From Phialophora verrucosa (lineage: Eukaryota; Ascomycota; Eurotiomycetes; Chaetothyriales; Herpotrichiellaceae), in the NCBI GenBank assembly GCA_002099365.1, contig MSED01000002.1, positions 2,542,001-2,606,000 on the forward strand: a DNA stretch of 64,000 nucleotides. The letters run 5' to 3'. Made by a program: the position numbers and the translations under genes. Shown one piece after another: positions 1 through 10,787 of this stretch (its first letter is position 1; each line of letters starts with the position of its first letter). A model generated the notes under the pieces. The model made no database searches and was not told the DNA's origin. It saw only the letters and a list, made by a program, of their open reading frames with translations.

Positions 1-399
1 GGCGACGTCAAGATTCTGAAACTTGTAAGTTCCATTTGCAGCGCCTAGATATCCATCAGAGAGTTGGTTTCGGCGAACGTGAAAAGAGGGAACTTGCGAC
101 ACACATTTAGAGCAAAACAGGTCATCGTCCACGACCTGAACGAACTCGGTAGATGGGTCCGCATGGTTTTTACTCGGCCAACAATTGAGCGATATATTCA
201 CTCCTCCTACCCATGGCGAGGTATAGGTGACGATGATGGTATCTATGAAGTTGTAGGGCTGATTCTTTGCTGGAGGGAAGAGGATGCATGGGATGGTTGG
301 GTCATCAGGACATTTGTCGGCCGTCAAAAGCGCTCCGGCGTTTGCGCCCACCAACAACTCAACGAGCAGCACTGCCAGATAGGCCGAGATGTTTGCCAT
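1..399 (-). CDS. Secreted hypothetical protein, 3' end beyond the window
   Basis: Reading leftward from the ATG at 397-399, the frame is open for all 133 codons to the window edge, so the C-terminus is missing. The protein starts with a short N-region and a hydrophobic stretch (residues 4-24, ending in Ala-Asn-Ala-Gly-Ala), which looks like a cleavable signal peptide. After it come Cys residues at about 30, 38, 68, 93 and 96, N-glycosylation sites (Asn-Ile-Ser, Asn-Gly-Thr), and a segment around residues 46-66 (FIDTIIVTYTSPW) that resembles a beta-strand pattern often seen in uncharacterised fungal secreted or type I membrane proteins. No enzyme motif is visible. Function unknown. Confidence 0.6.
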   Translation of the reverse strand, partial: MANISAYLAVLLVELLVGANAGALLTADKCPDDPTIPCILFPPAKNQPYNFIDTIIVTYTSPWVGGVNISLNCWPSKNHADPSTEFVQVVDDDLFCSKCVSQVPSFHVRRNQLSDGYLGAANGTYKFQNLDVA

Positions 400-937
400 C
401 TTGTGGTTAAGCAGAAGGACTGTGAAGGCAGCTGATTCCAAGACGTACTTAACTGGACCCCTTGTTTGTGACACAGAAAGCGCCCGACTGTAAAGTCGTG
501 CCACGGAATGGAGGCATGGAAGAGTTAATTAGGCGCACGACGGTGCCAATCGCGCCGCACAATGTATCCTGGGTCAGGTCCGAGCATGAAGCACATTTCT
601 CGTGTCTGCGGATGTCGTGTTAGCACTAGAGCTCTCCGAGTGGTATTGTCTCGGAAGATCGCAGAACATTGTATATTTTCTCGGTGCTTGTAAAGACAGC
701 AGGTCCCGCGCCGACCATCACCATATGGGGACCGGACACAAGCCTATCTGTCGTGCGAATGACCTTAGTCGTACCGTCATGCACACACACCAAGCAAAGG
801 TATCAACCAGCCACCAACTGCAACTTGCCCCAATCGTCTTCATCAGCGGCGACTGTCAAGCAGCTGCCAAGGTCAATCGATCAGCTGCCAAGGTGAGTCG
901 ATCAGCTGCCAAGAATGGACCTCGACCTCGATCCCGG
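400..937. other. Intergenic, no gene seen
   Basis: This stretch separates the 5' end of the secreted-protein fragment from the 3' end of prp4. Apart from a three-copy 21-bp repeat at its right end I see nothing coding. Open frames on the plus strand here are antisense extensions over prp4. Confidence 0.5.
861..918. repeat. 21-bp direct repeat, two full copies plus a partial third
   Basis: CAGCTGCCAAG recurs at 861, 882 and 903 with a 21-base period. The first two units differ by only two bases and the third is truncated. It lies 20-75 bases beyond the prp4 stop codon, so it would be transcribed in its 3' UTR. Confidence 0.75.
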
Positions 938-3238
938 CTACGGCTTCAGTCTAGTTATGAAAGGATGCTTGAGTGCATCGTTAGGCGTGATGCGCTTTTC
1001 TGGCCGCAGGTCCAAACACTTGTCCAAAAGGTCAACAAACAGATCCAGCTCCTTTCGCTCCTGCTCGTTTATCTTCTTGTCCTTGGGCATCAGCCGCGAC
1101 CTCAGATCTCTAACCGGTTTGGCCTTGACATCGACCATTTTCATCACCGTTCGACCCGTGACCTTGTCCGTTTCTTGGGCCTGGAAATTGAGCAAGTTGT
1201 CAAAGTACTCATACGTCAAGGTACCGCGTCTAAGAAGTTTGTGAGGAAACTTTCCACGACATTCCATGATCGCACGCAACATGCCGTTGTTATTCCGTCC
1301 TGTGAATAGTATCTTTCCGGTGTAGAGCTCAAAGAGTGTGCAGCCAATAGACCACATGTCGATGCCGTAGTCATATGGGATACCGAGAATGACTTCGGGG
1401 GCTCGGTAGAAGCGAGATACCAGGTATGGAGCGGTAGCATTCTCGGTGATCGGAGACGCAGAGCCCAGGTCACAAATTTTGAGCATGCTCCTCGCCTCGT
1501 TGACGAGGATGTTGTCTGGCTTGAGATCAGCATGAATATATTGACACTTTTTCAACAAGCTCAGGCCCAAGAACAGCTGTTGAGAATACGCCCGGATCGC
1601 TTTGAGGTTAATGCCCACATCCCTCCCAAACTTCTTGAGCACTTCTCTGAGATTCATAGATAGGTTTTCAAACACCATGCACAAATGGCCTTTGTGATCA
1701 AATGAGCGGTGAAGACGAATGAGGTGCTTCTTATCCTCTGGATCATTTGCCGCGATATCCTTGAGGATGTCGATTTCTTTCATGCCTGCTTTCCGCATGG
1801 TTTCGTTGTTTCGGACGATCTTGAGAGCCACTGGTCTCCCAGTTCGTCTATCTGTTGCTCGAACGACAGATGAAAACATGCCCCTTCCAAGGTTCTGAGT
1901 GACATGGTATCGGTCCTCAATCAATTCGCCCAGGATCGTGACGTAGTACCCTTCTGGGTCGTCCCAATTGTCCATGAGTCTGGCATCAAGGGCTTGCGCA
2001 GTTGTTTTCTCGGCTTTCGGCTTCATGGGAGCCTCGGCAAACATATCGTCCTCGTCCTCGTCTTCTGCAAACATGTCCAACTCACCAGAGACTTTCGCTG
2101 GCTGAGGTGGTGACGTGTTAGAGTCCACAGGCACGTGTTGTTGCGACTGCTCAAGAGATCTCTCATCTTCCTTGAAGAGACGCTTATCATGTCGTGCTCG
2201 TTCCTCGTTCATGTCGACCGTTGGGTCATAATCAGCGGCAGACGGTCCATCTTGGGCCGGGGATGCCGGATGGGCGTTAGTGAGGTCTGCATCGCCCTCG
2301 AACTTGATTTCTGCTGGAGATTGCGGTGCGGACGAATTTCTGCGTGTTCGAGGGGAAGAAGCCGGAGGAGATTCTAGGGACATTAGTTTAAGACTTTGCG
2401 ACGAGATATCATCGAACATACCAGATCTACGTGGTGTCGATGTATAGCTCTCCGCACCAGGGCTTGCTGAGATTGAGTCGGCGCCAAGGTGAAGAGCTTG
2501 AACCAGTAGTGGTCGAGTCTGACTGCGATACTTATTCTTGATAGCTTCTCTCCGCTTTCGTCTCTCCTCAATCAGAGCAGCCTCGTCAAGCGGCTTAGGC
2601 TCTTCAGGCTCGCCTGGGTCTGCTTGCCGTGGCTGGCCACTAGAGCTGGTAAATCCGACCCCAGAACCTTCTTCTGCGACGGCGTTGCTTGGCGTGGATA
2701 CAGAATTAGAGTCTGAATGGTCCGGGAGGCCATCCTGTGAAGCTCGTGGTTTTGTACCTGCAAGAGGATTGTTCGGACTCTTGTTCTCACCATCTTTTCG
2801 CCCCGAGCGGCCTGCTACCCTCATCGTGTCATCTCCGCCGTCATCTCTTTGTCTTGAGCGCCTGTACGGGGACCGACTCCTACTTCGGCTTCGTGAGTAT
2901 GTTCGGGATCGCTTTGCACGTCTTTCGTCGTGTGGATCAGGGCGGTGGTGGCTGCGCAGATCGTCTTCGTATCTCACAGCAAAAGTGCGTGCATCATGGT
3001 GTGACCTGTTCCTCGAATGGTCGTGTTCTCGTGGACGCTTGCCGCCCCTGGGAGCTCGGTATGGGGATCTCGAGCGCGATCGGCGTGATCTAGATGCAGC
3101 GCTATACGGGATAGAAGATGGTCTGGTATGACGGTCAACCTTGCTGTTATCGCGGAAAGATGGTACGGTCTTTGCCTTCGCTTCCGAGTCTGAGCTGAGG
3201 AGCTCGCCCTCAGACCGGCTCGCTGATCTCGAAGCCAT
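938..3238 (-). CDS. prp4: Serine/threonine kinase Prp4 (PRPF4B type), pre-mRNA splicing
   Basis: A single-exon 766-aa nuclear protein kinase. The first ~130 residues are an Arg/Ser-rich domain like those of splicing factors. A disordered Ser/Pro/acidic middle follows, then a kinase domain from about residue 435 to the end. Visible kinase elements are the Gly loop (GRGMFSSVV), the ATP lysine (VALKIV), the catalytic loop HADLKPDNI with Ala for the Arg of HRD (as in PRP4 kinases), DLG in place of DFG (also seen in yeast Prp4), and an activation segment ending LVSRFYRAPE, typical of the CMGC/DYRK-like Prp4 branch. In the family, Prp4 phosphorylates Prp1/PRPF6 and Prp31 and promotes B-complex activation of the spliceosome. 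The start is the first ATG in frame with the RS domain. Confidence 0.95.
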   Translation of the reverse strand: MASRSASRSEGELLSSDSEAKAKTVPSFRDNSKVDRHTRPSSIPYSAASRSRRSRSRSPYRAPRGGKRPREHDHSRNRSHHDARTFAVRYEDDLRSHHRPDPHDERRAKRSRTYSRSRSRSRSPYRRSRQRDDGGDDTMRVAGRSGRKDGENKSPNNPLAGTKPRASQDGLPDHSDSNSVSTPSNAVAEEGSGVGFTSSSGQPRQADPGEPEEPKPLDEAALIEERRKRREAIKNKYRSQTRPLLVQALHLGADSISASPGAESYTSTPRRSGMFDDISSQSLKLMSLESPPASSPRTRRNSSAPQSPAEIKFEGDADLTNAHPASPAQDGPSAADYDPTVDMNEERARHDKRLFKEDERSLEQSQQHVPVDSNTSPPQPAKVSGELDMFAEDEDEDDMFAEAPMKPKAEKTTAQALDARLMDNWDDPEGYYVTILGELIEDRYHVTQNLGRGMFSSVVRATDRRTGRPVALKIVRNNETMRKAGMKEIDILKDIAANDPEDKKHLIRLHRSFDHKGHLCMVFENLSMNLREVLKKFGRDVGINLKAIRAYSQQLFLGLSLLKKCQYIHADLKPDNILVNEARSMLKICDLGSASPITENATAPYLVSRFYRAPEVILGIPYDYGIDMWSIGCTLFELYTGKILFTGRNNNGMLRAIMECRGKFPHKLLRRGTLTYEYFDNLLNFQAQETDKVTGRTVMKMVDVKAKPVRDLRSRLMPKDKKINEQERKELDLFVDLLDKCLDLRPEKRITPNDALKHPFITRLKP

Positions 3239-4187
3239 GGTGGAAAGATGTAGGTTGCAGGCCGAGACTAGGACCTAGCCTTCAGTTGAGATAGAAGCGT
3301 TAGCCACCAGATTCTTGAACTGGAAAATTTGTAGTTGTAGAGCCCGACCGGTCGTCCCGTCAAATCCTCCGCATCTGTCAATCGAGCATCGATCGTACTC
3401 AGGACAGTCACCTGTCTAATGATAGAGTGCAGATTGACATGTGATGTGATAGACGAAGATAAAGGACCTTGGAGGGCAGGCGTCGCGAGCAAGAGCCTAC
3501 AAGTGGGAGGGAGCCAAGCCAATACTTCCTCGGATAAACGTCCCGCCGTCCCGTTCTAGCAACGACCTGCTAAACTTTTCACTTCCGCTCACTTTCGTCT
3601 CCATCTCCTCTTGTTTCGTTTTGAACATACATATGTCGTACAAAGGGACACGATGACTGCGTTTTTGCAGATATCCTTTGAAAGTAGGAACAACCGTCCA
3701 GCGGCTTCTTCCACTACGCCTTCCGCGTGCACAGTCACCAACACAACCGGTTTTAATCCCCCGAGAGTTCCTGTTGTATTCTACCTGGACATTGACCTCT
3801 GCCCCGAAATGTTGGTAACTACGACAGCACAATTTCTGTATTCTGCCCTGCAACGTAACGTAACTGCGGGGCCACATTCCCTGTCGTTTATCCCCAAACA
3901 GGACGCATACGCAATGTGTTTCAACGGAAAGAACCTCACTAGGAGTCGATGACCTTTACGCCGATTGCGTTCTCGTGATATCATGCCCGACGAGGGGGAG
4001 CTGGTCCGGTCCGACTCATCTCATCTACAGTAATCTGGTGGGACAGAAACTCGGCCCTTGAGTAGATAGCAAACTGTGGAGGAAACACATACAGCCATTC
4101 GTGTAAAGTGCTGGGGTAAGTCTCTATGCGGCTCAAATTCAACTCCGAAGTTCTGCTTTCACCGTGTCGGATATCGGAAGTCACATA
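3239..4187. other. Intergenic, no gene seen
   Basis: About 950 bases between the 5' end of prp4 and the 3' end of the membrane-protein gene. Small open frames of up to 126 codons overlap on both strands, but none has a recognisable domain or credible composition. The right-hand part near 3239 presumably holds the prp4 promoter. Confidence 0.45.
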
Positions 4188-6316
4188 TCACGCGTACGTC
4201 CTCCTCGTGCTCAACTTCTGCACCGGGTGAGTTCCATCGAGGACTCCTATCGCAATATACCCGACTTCATCTTCGGGGCGGATGTCACCCAGGCGGACCG
4301 TCACATTTCGCAGCCGCCTCGACTGGTCCGCAGCGTCCTCCATCGACGACTTGTGAGGAATGTTGGCAAATCGACTATATCTCAACAGTGGACTAAACCT
4401 ATCCAGTACATCGGGCCCGCGGCGCATCGCTGTCAGCACTGCCGTGGCGAGGCCAATGAAGAATAACACTAGCGAACAGACCAGCAGAATCGCGAGCCAT
4501 GTTTTATTGCACTCGATGACGCGCTGGCTTGTTGTGATGGTGCCGAGCGTGCTGTCGGTGTTGTACTGTTGCGTCGTTCCAAATTCACTGGATTCCAGGG
4601 AGAAATTGCCTGAGACTGGCGCAGGCGCGACGCTATCGATCCAGTAAGTGTTGAACAGTTGTGTGAAGCGTTGGGAAATTATCTCGTCTCCCAGCTTCCA
4701 GAGCTTGGTAGTCGCAGTCTGCAACACGGTGTTTGCAGGCTCAGCGAGGTATGCTTCGATCACACTCGGAGGGCAGAATGTCGTGTCACAGCCCACGGTA
4801 GGGTTTGTCGCGTTGGTGAAGTCGGCGAGGAATGACATGTACATTGTGCCCTGTTGGCCAAGGCCATTAATCGGTGTGAAGTGGGTTTCGTCGAGGCTGG
4901 TCACTCCAGCCCCGTTAGTGTGATTGGCAGGGTTGGTTGAGGGCCGGACAGCGGTGCTTTCGCAGGTCTGGCCGTCGCATTTTATCTGCACTTCCACGTA
5001 ACGCATGGTGACGGTGCAATTCGCGATGGTAAGGATCTTGCCCGTCGGGGTTGTTGAACCACTGTCCAAGAGATCGAGAGACAAGAAGCTAAAGTTGTAC
5101 TGGGTAAAGGGACTGCCGGTGCCTATGGTGAAAGCATAGTTCGCCCCACTCCATAACGATTGATTCATGAGGCTTTGCCTGTAGTCATCGGACCATACGT
5201 GACCTGACACATTGCACGTCGTTACCATGTAACCGGTTTCCATATGAAAATTTGACTCCCCGCCAGATGGAAGGCCATGGATCGGCAGCCCAGTAAGGGA
5301 GCTCCACTGGTACTCACCATCGTCAGGAACTAACCTCCAGTCTGACGAGTTCTCCGATGACAACGAAGGTAGGGTTTCGTAGAGGGGTATTTTGACATTG
5401 CCGTACTGATCCTGAGGCAGGGATTTGACTTTGGCAGATCCAATGACAGAAGAAGTGAAGATGGCGTTGATGGGGACAAGAGGCTCCGCCGATGGCGAAT
5501 TGACGCCTTCGTTGGTGAAAGGTGATACGAAAGCTAGATACGTGAAGTTGTTGGTTGTATTTGTAAAGGCATCCTTGGTAGATATTGCTCGGAGCCCAGC
5601 CTGGCCACCTAATGGTGAGAGTGCCCAGAGGACGAAGAGCACGGGCGTAAGTAAATTAACCGTCTTCAGAATGAGCGGTGCCATGGCAGTACTCAAGACG
5701 GTGCGGCTTTGAAGAAGATATTCGAGTGACAGAACGGAAGTGCCATTTTCGAGCTTGATGGCTGCGACCGCCTTGACGAATTTCCCAATTACACCAGCAA
5801 ACAGGATCGGAAAGATGGTTGGATTCTGAGTCTAGTTAGCACTCAAACAGTACGATTGATGAAGCATGGACAGGAGATGCCAAACATAATATCGTTCAGC
5901 GGTGCCAACATTTGCCGGGCAAGAGCTGATAACGCATGTTGAACAGGAGAGCGGGAGGCAAGCAGCAGCGTATGTTGACAGGGGAGCATAGTGGAACAGA
6001 CGAGTAGCAAAGCCAGACTTACATATTTGGCAGCATCGAGCAACTCTTGGTTCCCTGGCCGATCGAGAGGTTCATCGCGCCGGTAATAGACCAAGGCAGC
6101 GAAGACGATGAAGTAGGCGCAGGCTACTGCCACGAGGAGATCCAGAAAGCTCTCACCAAGAGCGCCGGGGGACAAAAGGCGTCGAGCTCTTCTGGTATAT
6201 TTATGGTCTTGAGAGGGTGAAGCGTCCCGATTCGAGCTCAGGTGCAACAGTGATCCGTCCTCGGTCCGTGATTCCATGGCGAAAGTAGATTTGGGGTCTT
6301 GATCTGTATGTGCCAT
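4188..6316 (-). CDS. Fungal multi-pass membrane protein, uncharacterised family
   Basis: Two exons: 6316-6023 and 5825-4188, with an intron at 5826-6022 (GTAAGT donor, CTAAC-type branch site, CAG acceptor). The phases match and give 643 aa. Hydrophobic segments are near residues 45-65, around 100-112 and 140-160, followed by the block ALSPLGGQAGLR, which I recognise from a large family of uncharacterised Pezizomycotina membrane proteins. A long extracellular-type domain of about 350 residues with many Asn-X-Ser/Thr sites and paired Cys follows. A final membrane helix (WLAILLVCSLVLFFIGLA) precedes a short cytosolic tail. The intron is supported because exon 2 opens with a pore-like hydrophobic stretch (NPTIFPILFAG) that restores the family pattern. 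Role unknown; probably plasma membrane. Confidence 0.75.
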
Positions 6317-7172
6317 TGTATCCGCAGAGAAGGATGACCCAGTTTCTCAGGATGGCGTAGACGCGACATATCTAGCAGCCATATAAAGATTCTTCGTCAG
6401 GCAGACAGTCGTCGACAGCCAAGTGGCGGGCGAAACCTTAGGATGCTGCGCGTGGGACTTGAAACGTGCCATACTGTATACGGCCTGTTTACACAGCAGG
6501 GGTACATTGAGGCAGGCGATCTGGGAATGAGGCTCTCGTTAATTAGAGCGCCCCTGCAGCAGTGTGCAGCCGAAGCAGACTCGGGGCCCAACGAGGCAGC
6601 ATTCACACTCTCAACCACTTTACGCTCCCATCTGTGGAATCTGATTCGTTTGCTCGGACGGGCAAGTTTGGGCGCCATCTGGAGGGCCGGCGTGTGTTTC
6701 AGCACCGCCAACTTCTTTAGCCAGGGTGGCCTGAAAGGTAAATACTTGTAATTTCGCTTCCATTGCCCTTCTCGAGATCTCGTTCGACGATATACATTGG
6801 CGGGAGAGAATCGAAGCTCTTCAATAAGAGCTTGCAAGATTCGTCAAGAGGGTAACAGCATGATATGTGCCGTGTCTGCGAAAGCCAACCAACAGGAAAG
6901 CTTTGGGGAAGCAACTTTCAGCTGAGCGCAAGATTTGATTTCCCCCAGCCCCTTTGCCCCTCACCTTCTGTATCAGGCAGGCAAAGTGGACTTGGGGGCC
7001 AGAAGCAGAGCTTAGCGAAGCTTTTCATGATGGAGACGCCTAGAACATGATTCAGAAATACCCTTTCACAGTATGGTGAACTCGAAATTCCGCTCCGGCT
7101 TGTTCCCGCACAGGCATCAGAAGCAGCATCTATATGGTACAGCCTTATATAGCAAGACCCGGTGTAGATCAT
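6317..7172. other. Intergenic, no gene seen
   Basis: Lies between the 5' end of the membrane-protein gene and the 3' end of the HET gene. Open frames of 60-146 codons here are Arg/Pro-rich and overlap on both strands. I see no domain, tRNA or repeat. Confidence 0.45.
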
Positions 7173-9779
7173 TCACACAATCCTCAGCTTCTCAGATCCG
7201 ACCATCGCGTTCCAGAACTCCCCTGGCGTGTCGCATCCCATCTCTCCCTTCAAAACCTCTCCCTCCATCCATCCCTGCACGAAGCAAGTGCCTAGCAACT
7301 TATACCTGCCTTCCACATCGGGATCCTCGCACAGCAGCACCGGCACCGAGCAAGTGGCCAATATTGCGAGCTGCAGGCCCGAATTTCCCCGCTCCGCTGA
7401 ATGGTTTCCCTGAACGTATTCTGGCATGAGCCCGACGTAACCTTTCTCTGTGATAAACCCCTTCCTTCCGCGCATGATGGTGCAGATCGCCTCCCAAGCT
7501 TCCTGGCGACGGTATGTTCCACCAAAGGACGGTACGTGGCGTGATGCATTTGGTGGTTGCTCTTGGTTCAACCTTGGTTTGTATGGAATACAGACATACT
7601 GTTCGTCGGGGATGTCGGTCTCAGTGTTTGTTAGGTTGTCTTCGCGCCTGGGCCACGAGGCTGGGACGTCGCCGTGAAGCATGGCCACAACGGCTTGTGA
7701 GATGTCTTCGTATTTGCGCATGTTCTGTTTCGCGCAGAATTCGGCCGTCGAAGGTACGAGCCCCTCGATTTTGGTCTCTATCGAAGCGCCATCCGGATAT
7801 TCAACAGCTGCGAGGACCGTGTCCAGAACAACACCCAAGCAGTGCAGTTCGTTTTCGACAAAGCCGAAGAAGCCATCTCCTCCTCTTTCCTGACGCACAC
7901 TGCCGTCCGCCGAGTATATAGGACCATCTTTGTCATCTTGAAACGCCATTCTGAATTTTCGGAAGACCTCCCTTCGGACGAGCGAGCTTGACTGAGAAGG
8001 CCGGCTCCAGTCGGGGCACCAAGACGGCGCTCTTGCGTAGAACCCTGAACGATCCGCTGGACGTATATACTCTGCAGCCCCTAGTATGTCCAATGAGCCG
8101 CTATTTAGGGCCCAGGCTTTTGCAAACGCGACAAATGTTTCCTCGTACGTCTTCGAGTAGTCCATGTGAAACTCCAAATCATCTTTGTCCCTGGCAATAT
8201 TCCACAGGGCAAAGATCTTGTCGTGTGGTACCGTCGCTTGGAAGTCTCGTGACAGGATGGCGGTCTCGAGATAGCCTGGTGCGTTATCCTTGATGTCGAC
8301 CGTTATAAACCCGCTCCTCGCCCTTCCCATATGTAAATGTCGGAAGTAGAATAGCTTGCGAACGAAGACTAGCTCGTCCACGACTACTTCGCGAAGCTCA
8401 GGAACTGCCTGCTTCATCTTCTCGGCCAGCTCAGAGCTGCGCGACAGCATATCCTGTAGATTGTATGCAGCCGAGTCGAGTTGCTCAAAGTGTATGCCAC
8501 GTCTCTCTCCGCAGGTAATGATTGGATTAGAAGCAAGCGTGACCTCCTGAAGCACCCAGGCTCTGCGGAAGTACGGGCGCATGAGGAACAGATAAAGTGC
8601 GGCACAGTATCGAGGGAGCTCAGCTGGAGATATCCGTTCAGGCTTTCCGACCTTAAAGTCGCCGTGTTCATCCATCGGTATCACCGGCTCTTGAAGATGC
8701 TTGACGAGGTCCAAGGCGAGCTCACTGTGTTGATCGGGCTCGCCAACATAGCAGATGACAGCGGCAGCTTTGTCGATGATGCGGCCCAATTCGGGAAGCT
8801 GGTCGTTTTTCTCTTCGATGTCCCTTTGGTTGATACAGATGGCATCGGCCCAGATGGCCAAGCCATGGGTTGGACTTCGTAAGGAGCGAAGAGCCGCTTC
8901 CAGGTTTTTACGGATGCGCATCTTTAGGCCATTAACCACTATATCTCTCCAATCGTTCTCGATTCCCCAGGTGTACGACAGCGCATGATAAACCACATCT
9001 GAGCCGGTCGGACAATGCGCCAAATGCAGTGTTAAGGGGGCCTCGGGATCCGGGTTGTTGGCGACGACGATGATCCGGATTTCGTTCGCAACGACGTCAA
9101 GAGGCACGTATTCGTGATCATCTGCGGGTTGTACGATAGAGGGACGCTTCCCCAACCTGATTGGATAGACCTTGGGTAGAGTGTATTTCTCCGGTACTGA
9201 GTCCCAGTTCTTGTCCCATTCCTTATACCTAGTATCAACCGACTTCTCGATGACACCTTGGTGCAAGAGACATTTCAGCGCTGCGTGCATATCAACGACA
9301 GTTTCTGCCCTGGTATAAGCCTTGTCCACAAAGTCACGGTTCCAAAATTTCGACATTTCATTCGGATTCTGCTGGTCAACACAGATATAGCGTACCCAAA
9401 GCCTGACCAGCGTGTCCGATTTTCGAAAATTTCGAAGGAATTTTTCCAGTGCTGTAGCGACGAGGAAGGACCTGTCGTCAATCTCGATGACTTCTTCGAG
9501 CAACCTGTAGCCGCGTCCATTTTTGATAGCGATGAAGGGCGCCGCACTAGTTAGGGGTTTGACTTCGAACTTGCATTTCACGTAGTTGTATGGATCGTTC
9601 TTATCCCCGGAGCATGGCGGGAGCACCAGGATTCTGATCTCTTCGTTGTCAAGATTCAACGGCTCGTAGCAATATGCGGGTGCAGTCACCTCCCTGAATC
9701 CATCGCTTTTGTTGATGTAGGGAAGCCTTCTGTCGGGTGAACTGCCAGAATGCTCCACCGGCGATAGTGAGGACGCCAT
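7173..9779 (-). CDS. HET-domain (heterokaryon incompatibility) protein with a second, degenerate HET-like region
   Basis: Single exon, 868 aa. The start is the ATG at 9777-9779; the frame is open further upstream but has no ATG. The HET domain spans about residues 255-420 and contains the three usual blocks: ALSYTWG, then IWADAICINQ with an aligned NL..ALR.LR stretch, and a later RAWVLQEV block near residue 405. HET proteins act in allorecognition; contact between incompatible alleles or partners triggers programmed cell death. The first ~180 residues look like a weaker copy of the same fold: EEIRILVLPP resembles NEIRIIVVAN of the second unit, and LWVRYICVDQQNPNE resembles IWADAICINQRDIEE. 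The C-terminal half has no domain I recognise. No transmembrane segment or NLR module is visible. Confidence 0.88.
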   Translation of the reverse strand: MASSLSPVEHSGSSPDRRLPYINKSDGFREVTAPAYCYEPLNLDNEEIRILVLPPCSGDKNDPYNYVKCKFEVKPLTSAAPFIAIKNGRGYRLLEEVIEIDDRSFLVATALEKFLRNFRKSDTLVRLWVRYICVDQQNPNEMSKFWNRDFVDKAYTRAETVVDMHAALKCLLHQGVIEKSVDTRYKEWDKNWDSVPEKYTLPKVYPIRLGKRPSIVQPADDHEYVPLDVVANEIRIIVVANNPDPEAPLTLHLAHCPTGSDVVYHALSYTWGIENDWRDIVVNGLKMRIRKNLEAALRSLRSPTHGLAIWADAICINQRDIEEKNDQLPELGRIIDKAAAVICYVGEPDQHSELALDLVKHLQEPVIPMDEHGDFKVGKPERISPAELPRYCAALYLFLMRPYFRRAWVLQEVTLASNPIITCGERRGIHFEQLDSAAYNLQDMLSRSSELAEKMKQAVPELREVVVDELVFVRKLFYFRHLHMGRARSGFITVDIKDNAPGYLETAILSRDFQATVPHDKIFALWNIARDKDDLEFHMDYSKTYEETFVAFAKAWALNSGSLDILGAAEYIRPADRSGFYARAPSWCPDWSRPSQSSSLVRREVFRKFRMAFQDDKDGPIYSADGSVRQERGGDGFFGFVENELHCLGVVLDTVLAAVEYPDGASIETKIEGLVPSTAEFCAKQNMRKYEDISQAVVAMLHGDVPASWPRREDNLTNTETDIPDEQYVCIPYKPRLNQEQPPNASRHVPSFGGTYRRQEAWEAICTIMRGRKGFITEKGYVGLMPEYVQGNHSAERGNSGLQLAILATCSVPVLLCEDPDVEGRYKLLGTCFVQGWMEGEVLKGEMGCDTPGEFWNAMVGSEKLRIV

Positions 9780-10500
9780 GGTTTTTGGTAAATGGTAGAA
9801 AATGGCACTCAACGACAGACGTTGGTGCAGTTAGAATGCTACAGTTCATCTGAAGCATGTTGAGTTTCTCGACTCTGGCGGGTGCCTAATGTTAGGATAG
9901 GCACAGCCTCAATCTGAAACCCGGTTGCGCTTGTCTTGTGGGGGCCAAAAGCGATCTTCAAGTGTGTCCGCGTCCCTAGAAAATGACAGTCAGGAGCCGG
10001 ACATAAAGGACAATCAGGATCCCCTTGTGGGCGAACGGCGGGATAACCAGTTTGTACATGGTTTAGAAGTATGAGACAGCGGTTCTAGTTTGGGGAGATG
10101 CGGTTGCAGGACACTCATAGGATCGGTAGTAGGTGATGGTGCAGGATCAAAACTCGTTTGCTTGGAAGGTGGTTGTCGGGCCATGTTCACTGTAGCATTG
10201 GTGAAGTTGTCAGCGAGTCCTGCCGCCGCTGCTGGTAATGATTTCTATGCCCTCTTATTGCTGGAAATCGTGACAACAATACTATGATTCAGAACTTGCA
10301 CCGTCACTTTCTTTCGACCTCCGAAGCATGAACATCCCAGATGTGGAAAGCTGTTTCTGTTTGCACTGACGGCTTGCTCATGCGGTTTGCCCCAGGAGGG
10401 TCTGCTTGCTCAAACAGCGACTCCCGACGATGTCTCTTGTCTTGTGCGTTGGATCAGTAAACCGACCGGTGAGTGTGCTGGAAGGCGATCAAACGAAAAC
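9780..10500. other. Intergenic, promoter region of the HET gene
   Basis: No coding feature seen. The left part is the upstream region of the HET gene; the right part leads into a TATA-containing promoter at about 10514. Confidence 0.45.
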
Positions 10501-10510
10501 CCCTTGGATA

Positions 10511-10524
10511 GGCTATATATATCC
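10511..10524 (+). promoter_or_regulatory. TATA box-like element
   Basis: An uninterrupted TATATATAT run at 10514-10522 is followed downstream by pyrimidine-rich and A-rich leader-like sequence and a small open frame at 10722. The arrangement resembles a strong fungal core promoter, but no transcript is known. Confidence 0.4.
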
Positions 10525-10721
10525 TCTTTTGTCGGCCTGTTCAGTCGGTCCATCATCAGCAGCATCCTCGATAACTTAGAGAACCCAAAACCACCATAAT
10601 ATCAATATCAAATAGGTGCCTTTCCTCATCGGCCGCATCGGGACTTCTATTGACTTCGTCGCAGACGTATCATCAACCATCTTTCCACAACAACTTATCA
10701 TAGACACCCACGACCGACAAA

Positions 10722-10787
10722 ATGTCCGGAAAACCTCCTCCTCGCCCGCCCCCGAACAGCCCTAGCAAGCCGGGACCAAAACTGTAG
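10722..10787 (+). CDS. Possible 21-residue Pro-rich peptide
   Basis: ATG in a good fungal context (CAAAATG) opens a 21-codon frame rich in Pro and Lys (MSGKPPPRPPP then NSPSKPGPKL), ending in TAG at 10785-10787. It sits about 200 bases downstream of a clear TATA-like element and after a CA/CT-rich leader. It could be a short peptide gene, the first exon of a gene whose other exons I could not find, or an upstream frame in a long TMA7 leader. No homologue recognised. Confidence 0.25.
   Translation: MSGKPPPRPPPNSPSKPGPKL

Noticed and set aside
602..1309. A 235-codon plus-strand frame left of and over prp4
   Set aside because: Half of it is antisense to the prp4 kinase domain and the rest spans the 21-bp repeat; no domain or splice partner.
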